This document shows positions 38,810 through 51,327 of a stretch of DNA of 64,000 nt, one piece after another. The notes under the pieces were generated by a model. It was given only the letters and a program-made list of their open reading frames with translations. It did not search any database and was not told the origin of the DNA. Every line of letters begins with the position of its first letter. The stretch's first letter is position 1. A program made the translations under genes and the position numbers. Source of the DNA: Neodontobutis hainanensis. Lineage: Eukaryota > Chordata > Actinopteri > Gobiiformes > Odontobutidae. Where the stretch lies: NCBI GenBank assembly GCA_024349245.1, contig JALDNG010000007.1:6399501-6463500 (forward strand), read 5' to 3'.

Positions 38810-41800
38810 TTTTTGATTACACCTTTTTACAAAATAAAGTTTAAACAACCATATGTTCTCTAAAAAGAAAAAGGCCCAAGATAAAAGTGGGCTGTAATTT
38901 ATTTGTATCTTATGAAAGCATATTGAGTAATTTTACACTGACTGAAGGTGTATCATCTTCATGAAAGTTTAGACACTCAGGGCAGGGCAGATAACACAGC
39001 GAGAGGAGAGAGGACAGAGTCTGGCTGTGAAGTGATATACTGCATATCAGTCTATACAAAGTGCTCACATTACGCTTTTTAATCACATCTTTGCACCAGA
39101 GGGGCATTAGGTGCTGGATCTCATTGCAATGACCAAGCGTTACATTAGGTCATGTGTTGCATGGGTTAGTCTACAGCACTACATTTTCCTGTAGCTGCCC
39201 ATGAAACCCGCTGCACTGCGTAACAGCTTCAGAGGATATGACCAGCCAGATGTTTGTAATCTCACACCGAGGAGCTTGTGACTAGGACGCAGTCAGGTAC
39301 GAGAACATAGAAGTGGATATAAAATGGTGACAGTGGGGAAATAATCACTGATAGATGAAAAATGTCCTCTTTTCACCCTAGCCGCCAAGTGTGTGTATTA
39401 TATTTAGGGGCATCCAACACATTTCCTGATTACGCCAGTGCCACTGCGAATAAAGTGCAAGCTCATTTCTCCTCAGTATTTTGTAAGGCCCCATTGAGAG
39501 CGCATGGTTGTGTGGGCAGGTTAATGATATCAGCTTCAGAGTAGTTTTTAATCACGAACAGACTAATGAGATAGGTTGGACTGGATGTCACTTCAGCAGT
39601 AAACAGCATCACGAGTCACAATCCCTCCCGCCATTGCCATGACTCACCTCCTTTCCCTGTTCCTCTTTTCACTTTCTGCGCTGACTAAACTCAGAGAGAT
39701 TTAGGTGAACCTCGGCGACGAATTAGTACACAATGATGTGGATTAAAAGGAATCAGTCATATTTACAGGAGAGAACAGCGGGGGATTCTTCCTGTGGAGA
39801 GGCAGCAGCAGGTTACTGCAACAGAGCTGGATGAAGACCCTTACTTCAAATGGTTTAAACTTGTACTTGTTTCTTGCTAAACATAAGTAGATTTTCAGAT
39901 CATTTTCTAGAAAATGAACCACGAAAATAAATCTGACACTAAATGACAGTGAAAACTATAAACAAGGAGGCTAAACAATACGAGATTATACCACATAATT
40001 TTAAATGCTACTTAGAGTAAAATAAAACAAGGATAATAAATAAAGTAATGGAATGCTTGTGTTGCCTTAATTTAACCCATTAATTGTCGGGTTGTGAATG
40101 TGGTCAACATTATCTCAACATTACATGATTACAATTACAAAATAATCCCTAAATTTAAATTGACCCACACAAAACATATGCTGACTCTGAACTAAAAGCA
40201 TTCAGGCATCAACATCATTCACTTCTTGGCTAATATGCCTTGTGCAATCCCGGCAGATATTTTATGCTATCGTGATCCTCCTCACATTAAGTCAAATGGC
40301 TTTAAAAATGCATTCAGTCATCAAATATTTCATATTAAATCAAATGAAAGCAGATCCTTGAGTTCCCATTGCAGCCTCAGAGCACAGTTCCGTGCATGGG
40401 GACAGATGCATCGAACTCCTCCTGAGTACAGAAACACTCCATTAGAAAGTGTGGAAATTGGAGCCATGGACATATAAAGAATTGGACAACATCCCCCATA
40501 AGCCCCTGAGGTACCTGAAGCATCATCTTGCCAGGCTTCCACTGTTGAGAGCATGTTCAGCGTGAAGATGGCTTGTAGAAACCATTACTGCAACACGTTA
40601 CATGGCAGCTTAGTCCTGCGGCTAGATTTTACCTCCTGCAGTGGACGCAGACTGGTCCTGATGATGACACTTGTACAGTCAAATATTACAGAATATTGCA
40701 TCTAATTTGCAAATGTCAAAGTATTTTTAACTGGATGTATTTCAATCATAAAAAAGAAAGAAAAAATAAGTTCCCCTAAAGGATTTATGGGTTTAACTAT
40801 ATAGGCTGCGATCAGATGCTGCTTATCACCAGGAATTGGTTAATGAGCAGGAGGAGCTTACTTATTACTAAAATATTTTCCTGGTGAGCAAATAAAGTCT
40901 TTGGATAAAAAATAGTGCTTCCTCTGGGCTAGTCTATAATCTGGACTTTCACTGAGGAGAGGCTGATAAATGATCAGTTCTTATGTGAGCATACTCTAAA
41001 GCGTACCTCTTGCAACAGATAAGATTACTACATTGCCGGTAGCTCGGGCTTTAATTTGTGACGCCTCACAGAAGCAGCATCACTTCCAGGAAATGGAATT
41101 AACACACATCACAGATCTGGGTGTACTTTCAAGTCTTTAATTAGCACAGAAGTAAACAAAAACACATTTATAGCTGAAGACCAATATATATATATATTAT
41201 TATTATTATTATTATTATTTATTTATTTTTTTTTTTAATGGCTAAAAGAAACAAATTATTTCATGAACATGTGTGTTTCATGACATTAGCTGCTGTAAGA
41301 GGTGTATTATGGTGAGGACATTTGGCCAGATTATAGAGCAGAGGCCTGATGAGGATAACTACACTGATCACTGATCAGCTGGCACAGAAACACTGAAGAG
41401 AACAGCCCTGCTGCTGTGTGATGGGAAGGAGAACATACATATATGAGGAGCATTAGTTTTTTTAATCATATTAAGCTGGATTATTATATGGACCCATTTA
41501 CACAGGGCTTTTCTGGGGTATATACGACCAAATCCTACTGGATATCGGCCTAATCTACTTCAAAAGCGCTGCAGCTTGCAGTTGTGGCTTTGGTGGGGAC
41601 TGTGTGTCCCACAGAGCCCTGACTAGGAACATACATATATTGCATTAATTTGGTTGAATTAGGATTGACAACAAATTGCCACTCTAGGTTCCTAAATCCA
41701 GGCATGACAGAGAAATAATGTGCAGCTCAGCCCACATAAATGGTTCATGAGATTATCCGTGGGTGTATTATACAGCTCACCTTTATGCCAGCTTGCCAGT

Positions 41801-43730
41801 CTGACTTTCATAATGTGCACATACCAAAACAAGGGGAAAACAAGGCTGTTGTGGCCCACTAACACTTTCACTCAGTATTGATTTCACTCCCACAGTCCTT
41901 TGTGGACACTTTCATTTCAGCATGTAAATATTATGATACTAACAGAAAATGATAACCCCTCTAGACACTTTTTATCATCCACAGTGTAAAAGCTTCATAC
42001 TCTGCCCGCTCCCATCTAAAATGCTCAAAGATTATCCCTTAGAAGCATTGCCTGCACTGGTTGCAATACAGCTATGATCCTCATCTCTTAAAAGAGGATC
42101 AGGAAAAAAGATGTTGTTGATATGTTAGCATAGGCTCTAGGGAGCTAAAGCCAATAGAGCCATTATTTGATGTTTGTGATACTTTGTACAGCTGCTTTGT
42201 ACATCATTCTTTGTCCTACCACAACAATTCAAAGTTATTTTTAAACCAATGATTTAGTACTGATCATCCAGTAAAAAAGTAGTACTGGATCAAAAGTAGA
42301 AAGTAGAAAAAAATACTGTAGTATTGACTTGTAATGCTATCTATGTAAAGGATATTTTCCCAAATAAAAATTTTAAATAATGCTCATTACAATAACTACT
42401 GTTGGCCACAAATGTGTATATCCCTCTTTTATCCCCAAACAGCTCTGATCCATTGAAGTCTGCTCTCTCTTGATAGCTGCTTATATCATGTCAATTTGTT
42501 CAAACTCTTTGGTTTCACCATGTTTCTTGCTAAAAATAAAGAAAAAAAATTAATGCAACAAACTAACAAATTCATTTCAATAAGTAATTATTCACTTACA
42601 GTGGCCATGGGAATAAAATGATAAAATGTTCCCCTATGTGGGCCTGAGTGGTCACAATGATAAGGTTTTCTTTTTTAGTTTGAGTCAAACATGTAAACCA
42701 TACAAATTTTCATATTTTCCTAGAAAAGTGAAAAATGGCAGAACTGCACACCATATTGGGACTATATGTTGATTAATGAACAAATAGAGCCTTTGTAAAG
42801 TGTAATCTATGAAATTGGGACCAATAAACTTGTAATAGTCCCTTATTTTTTGTTTAAGTTAAAAAAAATGTCTAGAAGTACAGTATTTGCAACCCAAGCA
42901 GGTTTTAGTAAGGTCCACACCAAAAGAACAACATTATGAGTTAATTTTGGGCATGCCTCAATCGAATTATCCAGAGGCAACGCCTGTAAATGAGTGAAGG
43001 ATGGTCTTGACATAATGGAGAGGGTCCACAGGTGCGTGGACATGACTGGGCACGCTCCCATATCTCATCAGCAGCAAGTGATTGATGGTACCCCCTTTTA
43101 GAGAAAAGATTTACAAATATCAAATTTCACATAAAATCAAGGCAAGATATCAGAATTATTATTTTAATTTCAATGGGTCAGTCTAATCTCATGGGTTATT
43201 TTCACGCATGCATTGACTGCAAACATGGATTATGCCTCAAACACTTTTATTTGAGTCGTTGGTGTTTGAAGATTGCTGAAGCATAAATTATCTCACAGTA
43301 TTTGTTCTGGTGAAGAAAGGTGAGTTAGAGTGGGATATGAACCAAGTGACAAAAATAAATAGACAGAGGGGTTGGGCGTGCTAGAGCTGGTATGTTTAGT
43401 ATGCAGAGCAGAAGGCAAACACTTTTAGGCTTCTGTCGGAGGCTGGGACTCCACTGTAGCGCACAGTCTCAACTTTCTCTTATAAGCCTTTGCCTCGAGC
43501 AATGAACTCAAATATTTTAGTCACATTTGCTGAAGCTAAGAAAAAATGCCTTATTACATATGATCAAAGGTTGGTGTTTTCTAGAGGAGACATGCAGCGT
43601 CTGCTGGAATTTGCAATAGGAGTTGAAGGCGGGTCATTTTTTGTGAACACAGAGACATCCAGATACAGGCGGTAATCATTGTTTTATCAGCTCTAGAGCC
43701 CAGAGCCTCTGAAGAAACTTAACATATATA
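38810..43730. other. noncoding DNA, no feature identified
   Basis: Only the compound microsatellite at 41184 stands out. No exon or transposon end was recognised. Confidence 0.4.
41184..41236 (+). repeat. compound (AT)n-(ATT)n-T microsatellite
   Basis: A short AT run passes into ATT triplets, ATTT tetramers and a T run; a compound simple repeat. Confidence 0.85.
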
Positions 43731-43998
43731 CAGTTGGGCTCATAAGTTTACCCTGGGAAAATTTGGTATTTTTTGTGCCGTTTTTAAGAGATTATGAATT
43801 TATTGTATTTACTTTTTTAAAATCATATTGATGACAGAAACTACCCAAATGACTATGCTTAAAAAATTTAAAAGCCCAGTTCTTAACATGTATTGCCATC
43901 TTTAACATCAATGACAGCATCAATGAGGCTCTTTATTTTCTCAGATGGTAAAGCTGCCCATTCTTCTTGGCAAAAAGCCTCCAGTTCCTGTAAATTCA
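43731..43998 (-). mobile_element. Tc1 element fragment (transposase 3' end plus terminal repeat)
   Basis: Starts with the Tc1 terminus CAGTTGGGCTCATAAGTTTA, preceded by TATA (TA target). Reading on the minus strand, 43883-43998 gives the transposase C-terminus (LQELEAFCQEEWAALPSEKI, then KSLIDAVIDVKDGNTC), related to the copy near 18160-18255. Homology ends at about 43998 where LINE sequence begins. The rest of the element is missing. Confidence 0.8.
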
Positions 43999-45600
43999 TT
44001 GTTGGTATAATCACTGCTGTGTACATACCCCCTGATGCTAACATCCCTAAAGCTCTGAGCCTCAACTGCCATTAGCCACCAACAAAGGTCCACCCCCTAA
44101 CTAAGTGTTCATAATAGCAGGTGATTTTAACCGGGCCAACTTAAAACTATTTTTTCCAAATTTTACCAGCCCGTTCATTGTCCCAAAAGAGGAACCAATA
44201 TATATTGGACCATGAATACAGTAACATCAGGGTTACACCTCTGCATCATGTAGGAAAACCAGATCACATATCCCTGTTCTTGACCCCTAGCATATAGACC
44301 TATTGTCAACATAGTCAGGCCTTCTGTTAGACTGATACAGGTGTGGCCAGAGTGTGGTCTGAGCAACTCCAGGACTGCTTCAGGCGCACTGAATGGACAT
44401 TGTTGAGGAGGACAACATTGACATTGACACCTATACTTCTACTGTACTGTTTTACATCAAGTGCTGCATAGAGATGTCACCACCACCAGACAACAACATG
44501 ACCATGGTCACCAAAAAAGCACACTTTCTGTTAAAGGCCCGCAATGCTGATTTTTGCTTAAATGACACTCAACAGTACAGTGTGGCAAGAGACGAACCTG
44601 TAAAGAGAGAGGTTCAAACAACTATTTGAAAGCCAAGACCTGTGCTGGGCATGGGAAGACCTGTGACAAATCACTGGGCAAAACCGAGCCTGGCCAGCAG
44701 CAGTGACTCCAAGAAAAACTTTATATTTTCTTTAGCCGCTTTCAGGTTGAAACAGCCACCATCACTCAATCTCCAGTCATTGACAGTGAGTCAGTCATCC
44801 TGCAGCCTGCTGATGTGAGATGCACCTTCCAGAACATCAACACCCGGAAGGCAACTGGCCCAGATGGCATCCCTGGATGAGCTTTCAGAGACCTCGCTTC
44901 AGAGTTAGCTGAGGTATTTTCAAACATTTTCAACTTGTCTCTGTTGCGCTACTCTGTTTCCACCTGTTTGAAGACATCCACTATTGTGCTAGTGCTAGTA
45001 GAACGCAGGAGTGACCTCTGTTAATGATTACAGACGAGTGGCATGAGCACCTGTAATCATGAAGTGCTTCGAGAGGTTAGTGCTAAGTTACATCAAGGCT
45101 GGCCTGCCGCACACCCTGGACCCCCATCAGTACACATACAGGAACAACAGGTGATGATGCCATTTCCATCAACCTCCACACTGTACTGCACCACCTGGAG
45201 AAACAGGGGGCATATGCTTGACTGCATTGCAGAGAACCTCTCATGAACTGGCAACACCAACATGCTGGTAAAAAAGCCACAAAGGCATTTATACTTCTTG
45301 AGAACACTCAGGAAGATCAACCTATCCAAACATCTGCCTTTGTCCTAATACCGCTGCACCATTGAGAGTCGAATCCTGGTGTGGTTTGGGAGCTCTGCTG
45401 CTGATAAAAAGATTCTGCACAGAATTATCAAGACGACATCATTACCTCCCACTGTCTGAAGAAAACACAAAACACCCTTAAAGACTCCCACCCTGCACTC
45501 AATCTTTTTGAACTGTTGCCCACTGAAAAACACTACAGGTCACTCAGAACACGCACCAGACTATTCCTAAATCATTTTTATCCCTGAACCATTACCAAAA
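43999..45600 (+). mobile_element. degraded L2/CR1-superfamily LINE with internal deletion
   Basis: The plus strand carries, in broken frames, pieces of one LINE ORF2 in order. Near 44010 is an endonuclease piece (AVYIPPDANIPKAL, then AGDFNRANLK). Near 44820-44880 is the reverse transcriptase entry (RKATGPDGIPG type), followed near 45010-45100 by NDYRRVA, then IMKCFERLV, LDPHQYTYRNN and DDAISINLHTVLHHLE. Near 45270-45430 are YFLRTLRKINLSKHLPLS, YRCTIESRILVWFGSSAADK and finally ELLPTEKHYRSLRTRT. The stretch between HHLE and YFLRTL, which should hold the catalytic YADD motif, is deleted. Many stops show that it is dead. Assignment to L2/Maui rather than another CR1-type clade is from memory of the conserved words. 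Confidence 0.8.
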
Positions 45601-45683
45601 TGAACAATGAACTCAAAATACATTAGACTGAATGTGTGTGTTTGTGATATTATGTATGCTTAATGTTTATGATTTATATGTCT

Positions 45684-45908
45684 GTGAAGGTTCTCAGTCA
45701 TCCAGAACATCTTGAAAAAAATGTTTAAGTTAAAGCATCTGGACTCAGTTTTCAAGGTGAAGATGTTTCATCTCTAATTCCAAGAGACTTTATCAATTCT
45801 CAGATCAACTGGTATAAGCTCAGCTCTCTCAAAGTTGATCTCATAAGATGATAAAGTCTCTTGGAATTAGAGACGAAACATCTTCACCTTTAAAACTGAG
45901 TCCAGATG
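45684..45908. mobile_element. large palindromic repeat of the same family as 38203-38564
   Basis: A lead-in GTGAAGGTTCTCAGTCATCC is followed by a palindrome: left arm 45736-45809 and right arm 45834-45908 agree at about 65-70 of 75 positions, with a 24-base centre. Arms read CATCTGGACTCAGTTTT, AAGGTGAAGATGTTTC, TCTCTAATTCCAAGAGACTT. It is either one hairpin element or two truncated copies inserted head to head. Confidence 0.75.
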
Positions 45909-46958
45909 TATTTTCTCAAACCTTTTTTATGATGTATATTACATTTTTGATCTTTTCCTGATAAAGGCTGTGTTCAATCTAGAATAATATAGTTTGTTTG
46001 TACACTATTATGTGGCCTGCAATAAATAACAACATTAGCATAGTGATCACTTCTTGCCCTTGTTATCTCCTCCAACATATTACTTTCAAGTACTTTCATC
46101 CAATGATTAATAATGTATACAATTATTTTAGACTGTGACTGGTTAATTTTTAAATAAGTTTCTGAATTAATATGATCACAGTTCTGATGTTTTATTTATG
46201 TATTAAATATTTGCTGTTTGGGAGGGCTAAATAGGCAGAAAATACCCTTATTTTCTGTTCATTCCTTAGAGAAGCTACTATGTCTTCATGACTTATACCA
46301 GTGTTGCATGGAAATGGCAGCTATTATCGCATGTGACGCAGTCTAGTGACTGTGTGTCTCCAGACTATAAGTCTCCCAGATTTGTTGCTGATAGATATGA
46401 CATTCAAAATAGAAGGTGAATGCAACATTTTAGAATTTTCTGGGAACTGAGTGTTTGTTTCTTCTCCACCCTTCTCTTCCGTAGCCTGTAGATATTTGAT
46501 TATCTGCCAAGATGCTAATCCGTGTTGCATCCAGACCCTCAGTGCAGATGGAGGCTGTATAATTAGCTTCAGTTTTCTGAGCTGGTGCAAGCGTGGGAGA
46601 AGACTGTCGAGCGCTCTCTGGGTGGGGTAAGGTTGGGGCTGTCAAGCTGAAGAGAAAGTAGTGGACATCCAGCAGAAGGCCAGGGCTCAGGTCAGGCTTT
46701 TTGGGTCCACTAAACGGAAGAAAAAATTTAATTTGGCTTGAAAAAGGAACAAGCAAATTGTTGGAAGTAGAAGCCATTTTGTCATTCTGGACAATGCTCA
46801 AAATCACAGACCTTAAAATATAATAAACAAATGTTAGACAATTCTAACATGACGCTGCGAGATAGAACTGAGATAGAACATAGTTTTTTTCACAGAACCA
46901 TCTGGGAAGGCTCCCGTTGAAAGCCTTTGCAAAAGGGAGGCGCCTTCTGTTGAAAACA
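45909..46958. other. noncoding spacer before the long inverted-arm element
   Basis: A 125-codon minus-strand open frame (46430-46807) has no recognisable domain or repeat homology; I treat it as chance. Confidence 0.4.
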
Positions 46959-47014
46959 TGTTACTACGGAGCCCCTCTGGTCTCACTATGTAAAAAAAAA
47001 TATATATGTAACTA

Positions 47015-47101
47015 AGTCGTGGCCACGAGATACGCTAACTCGTGGCCACGAGTTAAGCTAAGTCGTGGCCACGAGATACGCTAAGTCGTGGCCACGAGAT
47101 A
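47015..47101. repeat. left-arm tandem array, 4 x 23-bp units with CTCGTGGCCACGAG-type palindrome
   Basis: Four copies of a unit of about 23 bp (core GTCGTGGCCACGAGATACGC) lie head to tail. Each contains the self-complementary octamer GTGGCCAC, extending to the perfect palindrome CTCGTGGCCACGAG in the second copy. Spacer variants are ATACGCTAA and TTAAGCTAA. The array is CpG-rich against AT-rich surroundings. Confidence 0.9.
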
Positions 47102-47923
47102 AGTAAATATGAAAGCATGCACGCTAACTCTGCCGCCCATAAGGCTCATACATACAGCCAGATGGACCTAAGCCTACAACGCCCTCTGCTGACGTTTTAT
47201 CGTAGGCTACACAGACATGCTTTTCCAAAATGTCAAAGACTTCAATAATTAATAAACCAGTCTGCACACTAATATAGACTATCTTAAAATCATAATCAGA
47301 AATACTTTATTGATCTTTATTGATATTGATAACCTTTGTTATTTAAATGGACCCTGTACTGTAGTGCAATGTAATACTTCACATTCTGTGCAATATTATC
47401 TGTTTTAATATTCAGTGTAATATAGTTTGCTGCAGTTCTGCTTCTATTTATTTACTAGTACTGTTCATCACAATCAATTCAATTCTGTTAATACAGTAAT
47501 GTAAATCTTGTAGGCTGCATATCCATGGTCCTTTATAACTCTTCTTCATATTTTATAGCATATATTTATTTAGCATATACTTTTTACATGTGTATAGGCT
47601 ACTTGTTTATTTACCAACTTATATTATTATTTATATTTCTTTAAATGTCTTGATGTGCACATCAACTGTGACACAACAATTGTCCCCTGGGTTATCGATA
47701 TCAATAAAGATCAATAAAGTATTTCTGATTGTGATTTTAAGATAGTCTATAGTAGTGTGCAGACTGGTTTATTAATTATTGAAGTCTTTGACATTTTGGA
47801 AAAGCATGTCTGTGTAGCCTACGATAAAACGTCAGCAGAGGGCGTTCTAGGCTTAGGTCCATCTGGCTGTATGTATGAGCCTTATGGGTGGCAGAGTTAG
47901 CGTGCATGCTTTCATATTTACTT

Positions 47924-48036
47924 ATCTCGTGGCCACGACTTAGCGTATCTCGTGGCCACGACTTAGCGTATCTCGTGGCCACGACTTAGCTTAACTCGTG
48001 GCCACGAGTTAGCGTATCTCGTGGCCACGACTTAGT
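47924..48036. repeat. right-arm tandem array, 5 x 23-bp units
   Basis: Five units of the same 23-bp repeat, inverted relative to the left arm (core GCGTATCTCGTGGCCACGAC). One more unit than the left arm, which accounts for much of the arm length difference (396 against 370 bp). Confidence 0.9.
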
Positions 48037-48091
48037 TACATATATATTTTTTTTTTTTACATAGTGAGACCAGAGGGGCTCCGTATGTTAC

Positions 48092-49386
48092 AGACCAGTA
48101 TCTGCCTACCTTGAGATTTATTTTAGGCAATCCTAGCAATGATTCTTTTGACATTAGCAGAGTGCGGCTGAAGAAACAACAAACCACTGTAACAGTAACA
48201 GGTATTGCAAAGTGAATCTGCAAATAAAAGGAACATTAACTAACACTGAATTGGTAAACAAGGACATTGGCCGATGAAAAGAGCATGTATGAAAGAAAAC
48301 GAGATTTAGGATGTGCCAAAATCAGTAGGAAGAAGAACACAAACATCTTTTCATTCATGCTAACTATTTATTGGTCACAAGAGGCCGGTGAGCCCATGGT
48401 TTGACTAAAGCAGTTGGCTTAATGGTTGGAAACTCCCAAATCCAGCAAGAATCCAGCTGCTTCGCAAGGTTAAGACACATCTTTAAGGAAATCAATGTTG
48501 AATTATATAGTGTGAGATAAACATACTATTCATAATGTGAAAGTAAGACAATATCATTTTACATTTTATTGCCTGTTTATCTTCAGTTCACTCATTCACA
48601 TCACATAGCAAAACTTTTGACATGGAAACTTGTCCCTAGATTCTCATGTGAAACCAACAGTGGTGTGGCATTTGTGACAAAAGACAAACACTTTCACCTG
48701 TAGAAACATTTAAAGCAAAATGTACCATTAATGCTTGATTAAGCTATTAACACTATCTAAAGAGAGATTAAAGTTGTGTTATTATTTTTTAATATGACCC
48801 ACTAACAGACCTTCAGTTTCAGAGACTTTCAGTTTTCACTGATACAGCTCTGTAGAAGTGCATCCCAAGGCATTGTTTCTCAATCTTTATAAAGATCAAT
48901 GATGAAATGTTTACTCCATTGTGCAGGCTAATGAACAGTTTCATCACATTCAAATGTTTAATTACGGTGAAAAATTATGGAAAGCAGGAATTGTGATAGT
49001 CAGAATCATCTTTTTTTCTCACATTTTTGTTTAATTGGACTCCCCTTTAATTAAGGACGTAATTATGCAAAAGAGGAACTTTTAAGTTGTGTCCATGTGG
49101 TGACATTGCATCTTTTCAAATAAGTATTATGTTTAACTATTACCAGTCTGTGTTTTCATTGTGAGAATTGTGCAATAAAAATGAAGTCTTTAGTATGTGT
49201 GAATTATTGTAAAATATAAACACACACTTGTTAATGAATGTGGTGTGAGGGTGGATCTTTGTATCCTGCCAAATGCTCCAAATGTTATTCATGCTACGAG
49301 AAACTCTCAGCATGAAATTCATTTAAAGGCTACAACTACAGGTCTTATTTTTGTCAGAATGGATAAAGCGTCAGTATTTAAGAAAT
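48092..49386. other. noncoding DNA, no feature identified
   Basis: AT-rich spacer between two nonautonomous DNA elements. I see nothing in it. Confidence 0.4.
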
Positions 49387-49658
49387 AAACTGCCAAATCA
49401 AAAAATAAATAAATTAATGTGCTAATTGTCAAATAATAATTATTTAAATAGGACAAGAAATGCTAAAATAAAAGTAAGTTTTGGTTATAAATAAATACCT
49501 CCCTGTATTTACTAAGCGGTAGAGAATGAATACATTTATTTATTTAGTTAGTAAATATTTATAAAAAAAAATATATGTATTTCAGCATTTCTTGTCCTAT
49601 TTAAATATTTATTTAAAACTGAGCCCACTAATTTATTTATTTTATGATTTAGCAGTTT
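49387..49658. mobile_element. palindromic MITE, about 270 bp
   Basis: Left end AAACTGCCAAATCAAAAAAT and right end complement AAACTGCTAAATCATAAAAT match, and the inverted match continues for about 90 bases through ATTTAAATAGGACAAGAAAT and GCTAAAATA. The centre is AT-rich with no open frame. This is a hairpin-type nonautonomous DNA element. Target duplication is not clear. Confidence 0.75.
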
Positions 49659-51327
49659 TAAACATGCTAATTAGCTAATTTAAGCATGTTTAAGTCAAGA
49701 CACTTCATATGTTTATTAGATAGGTGTCTTAAGCAATTATTCAGGACACAAACGTCTCGCTACACTACTACAGTTGAGAGTCCCTCTTGTGCACTGGGCT
49801 TGTAGCAGTAATAATAGTTATTCAGAGACATCGAATTGTAACATAAATGTTGATTTAAATATAGAAATACAACAAGTGACCCAGTTTCACACATTTAAAA
49901 ATAGCATCTTTCATGCCTAATTTCAATTATAAACAGTGTTTTCAATTTAAAGTTACGCATGTTATGTTTACGTAATGTTTTTGTTTCATGTGGCATGCAT
50001 AAAGGTTATACGACACAGCCATATAACACAACGCTTTTACCTTCCACATCATTTCTTGAGCACCATTAGGCATGTTGCCACTATGGGTACAGGACAGGTC
50101 GGTTTGGGCCCATATCTATGAAGCGAAAGCTGTACATCGCTCTATCTCATTAAAACCAGAAACAACTGTGGCTAATGCAGTCTAGCTTTGTAGTAGGAGT
50201 TATTTCTTGGCATATGACTGTTTTTCACAAAAACAAGAGGTAATCTATTTCCATTTAATGTATTTGTTTTAGTTTTGTTTCTCATTTTTTCTCAACTGAG
50301 TCTTTTTGTCCAGTCAGCTGATTTCAGTGTTGTACTACGCTCCTCCTAAAGCGTACCACAAGCTGTGGGAGGGTACGACACGCTCTTTGGGGACGCTTTT
50401 GGTGATGGAAACATTCTAGAAACGACCCGAACCGAACTGTACAGTAGAGTCGTGTATATTGAGATTTTTATTTATTTTAATTTAATTTTATTTTATTTTT
50501 GGTAATTATATAGCGCTTTGCCACCTAGTAGGCACTCAAAGTGATTTGTATCAAGCAGAGGACGTGTAGCCAGGGCAGCTGTTGCTGAACAGAACAAGAA
50601 GACTCTTACTTTCCGCTGTTTGTTTATACTTTACTTTCCACTCTTTGAATATGTTGCACTTATGTTCAAATAAATAATCCTGTTTTCTGTAAAGTGTGCC
50701 AATCATTCACTTCCTTGAACCCTTCAGGTGCTTGTGTCACATTTGAGGGTTGCAGGTAGTGGGTCTTTCTGATTTACATGGTTGATTTTATCTCCAGATC
50801 AATATCTTATTCACTTTCCTTTAGTGCATACACTTTCCAGGGTTAAGCGACAACAAAGGAAAGCTCTAAGGATGTGAGACCATTCACTGTAATCCTTTCA
50901 CTTGGTATATGATAATGCAAGGGTAGTTGTCAGTATGTTGACTTGCATCTCTGCAAATGTGTCTACATTATCCTTAGGCCATGCCACTGCTGGCTCCACC
51001 ATTCAAAAAGCAATAATGCATGACAAGGTGACATTTGAAAGTGCACATTACTTTGTATTTAAATTTTATATTTTATATGCTATATCAAGAAAGCAAAACA
51101 GCACTTATTATGCTGCCTTGAGGGTTTGTTTTGCTCACAAAGCCAAGGTTATGATGCGAGAAGACAGTTTTTGAATGTTTCCCAAGGTTTTCTATCCATT
51201 GCTTAATAATTAAGTTAAATGTATCAGTGTTTGTAACTTGGTCTAATCATAATCAAGTTTTGTTCATTGTTTAGAACATTTGACTAGTAAATATGTGCAT
51301 CATATGTGTAATGACAGTGATGTTGAA
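49659..51327. other. noncoding DNA downstream of rtn4r
   Basis: Contains the SINE tail fragment at 50505; otherwise nothing recognised. Confidence 0.4.
50505..50556 (-). mobile_element. SINE tail fragment, type A
   Basis: TATAGCGCTTTGCCACCTAG and GGCACTCAAAGTGATTTG are the complement of the type A SINE tail at 2705-2735. Head and core are absent, so this is a 3' fragment only. Confidence 0.55.

Larger units (their letters stand above)
46965..48085. mobile_element. nonautonomous DNA element with very long inverted arms
   Basis: A 1121-bp element whose ends are inverted copies: TACGGAGCCCCTCTGGTCTC at the left and its complement at the right. Left arm 46965-47334 and right arm 47690-48085 match closely throughout, so a single strand could fold into a stem of about 370 bp. 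Flanks are TGTTAC at 46959-46964 and again at 48086-48091, a 6-bp target duplication. The 355-bp centre is AT-rich with no open frame, so the element must be mobilised in trans. Each arm carries a tandem array of 23-bp units (see separate entries). The superfamily is not clear; duplications of 6-7 bp are reported for Dada elements of fish, but I saw no transposase to support that. Confidence 0.85.

Noticed and set aside
46430..46807. 125-codon minus-strand open frame
   Set aside because: No similarity to a known family; sequence looks random and overlaps another open frame.
47015..48036. CRISPR-like array from repeated GTGGCCAC units
   Set aside because: Units are contiguous 23-mers without unique spacers, lie inside inverted transposon arms, and the genome is eukaryotic.
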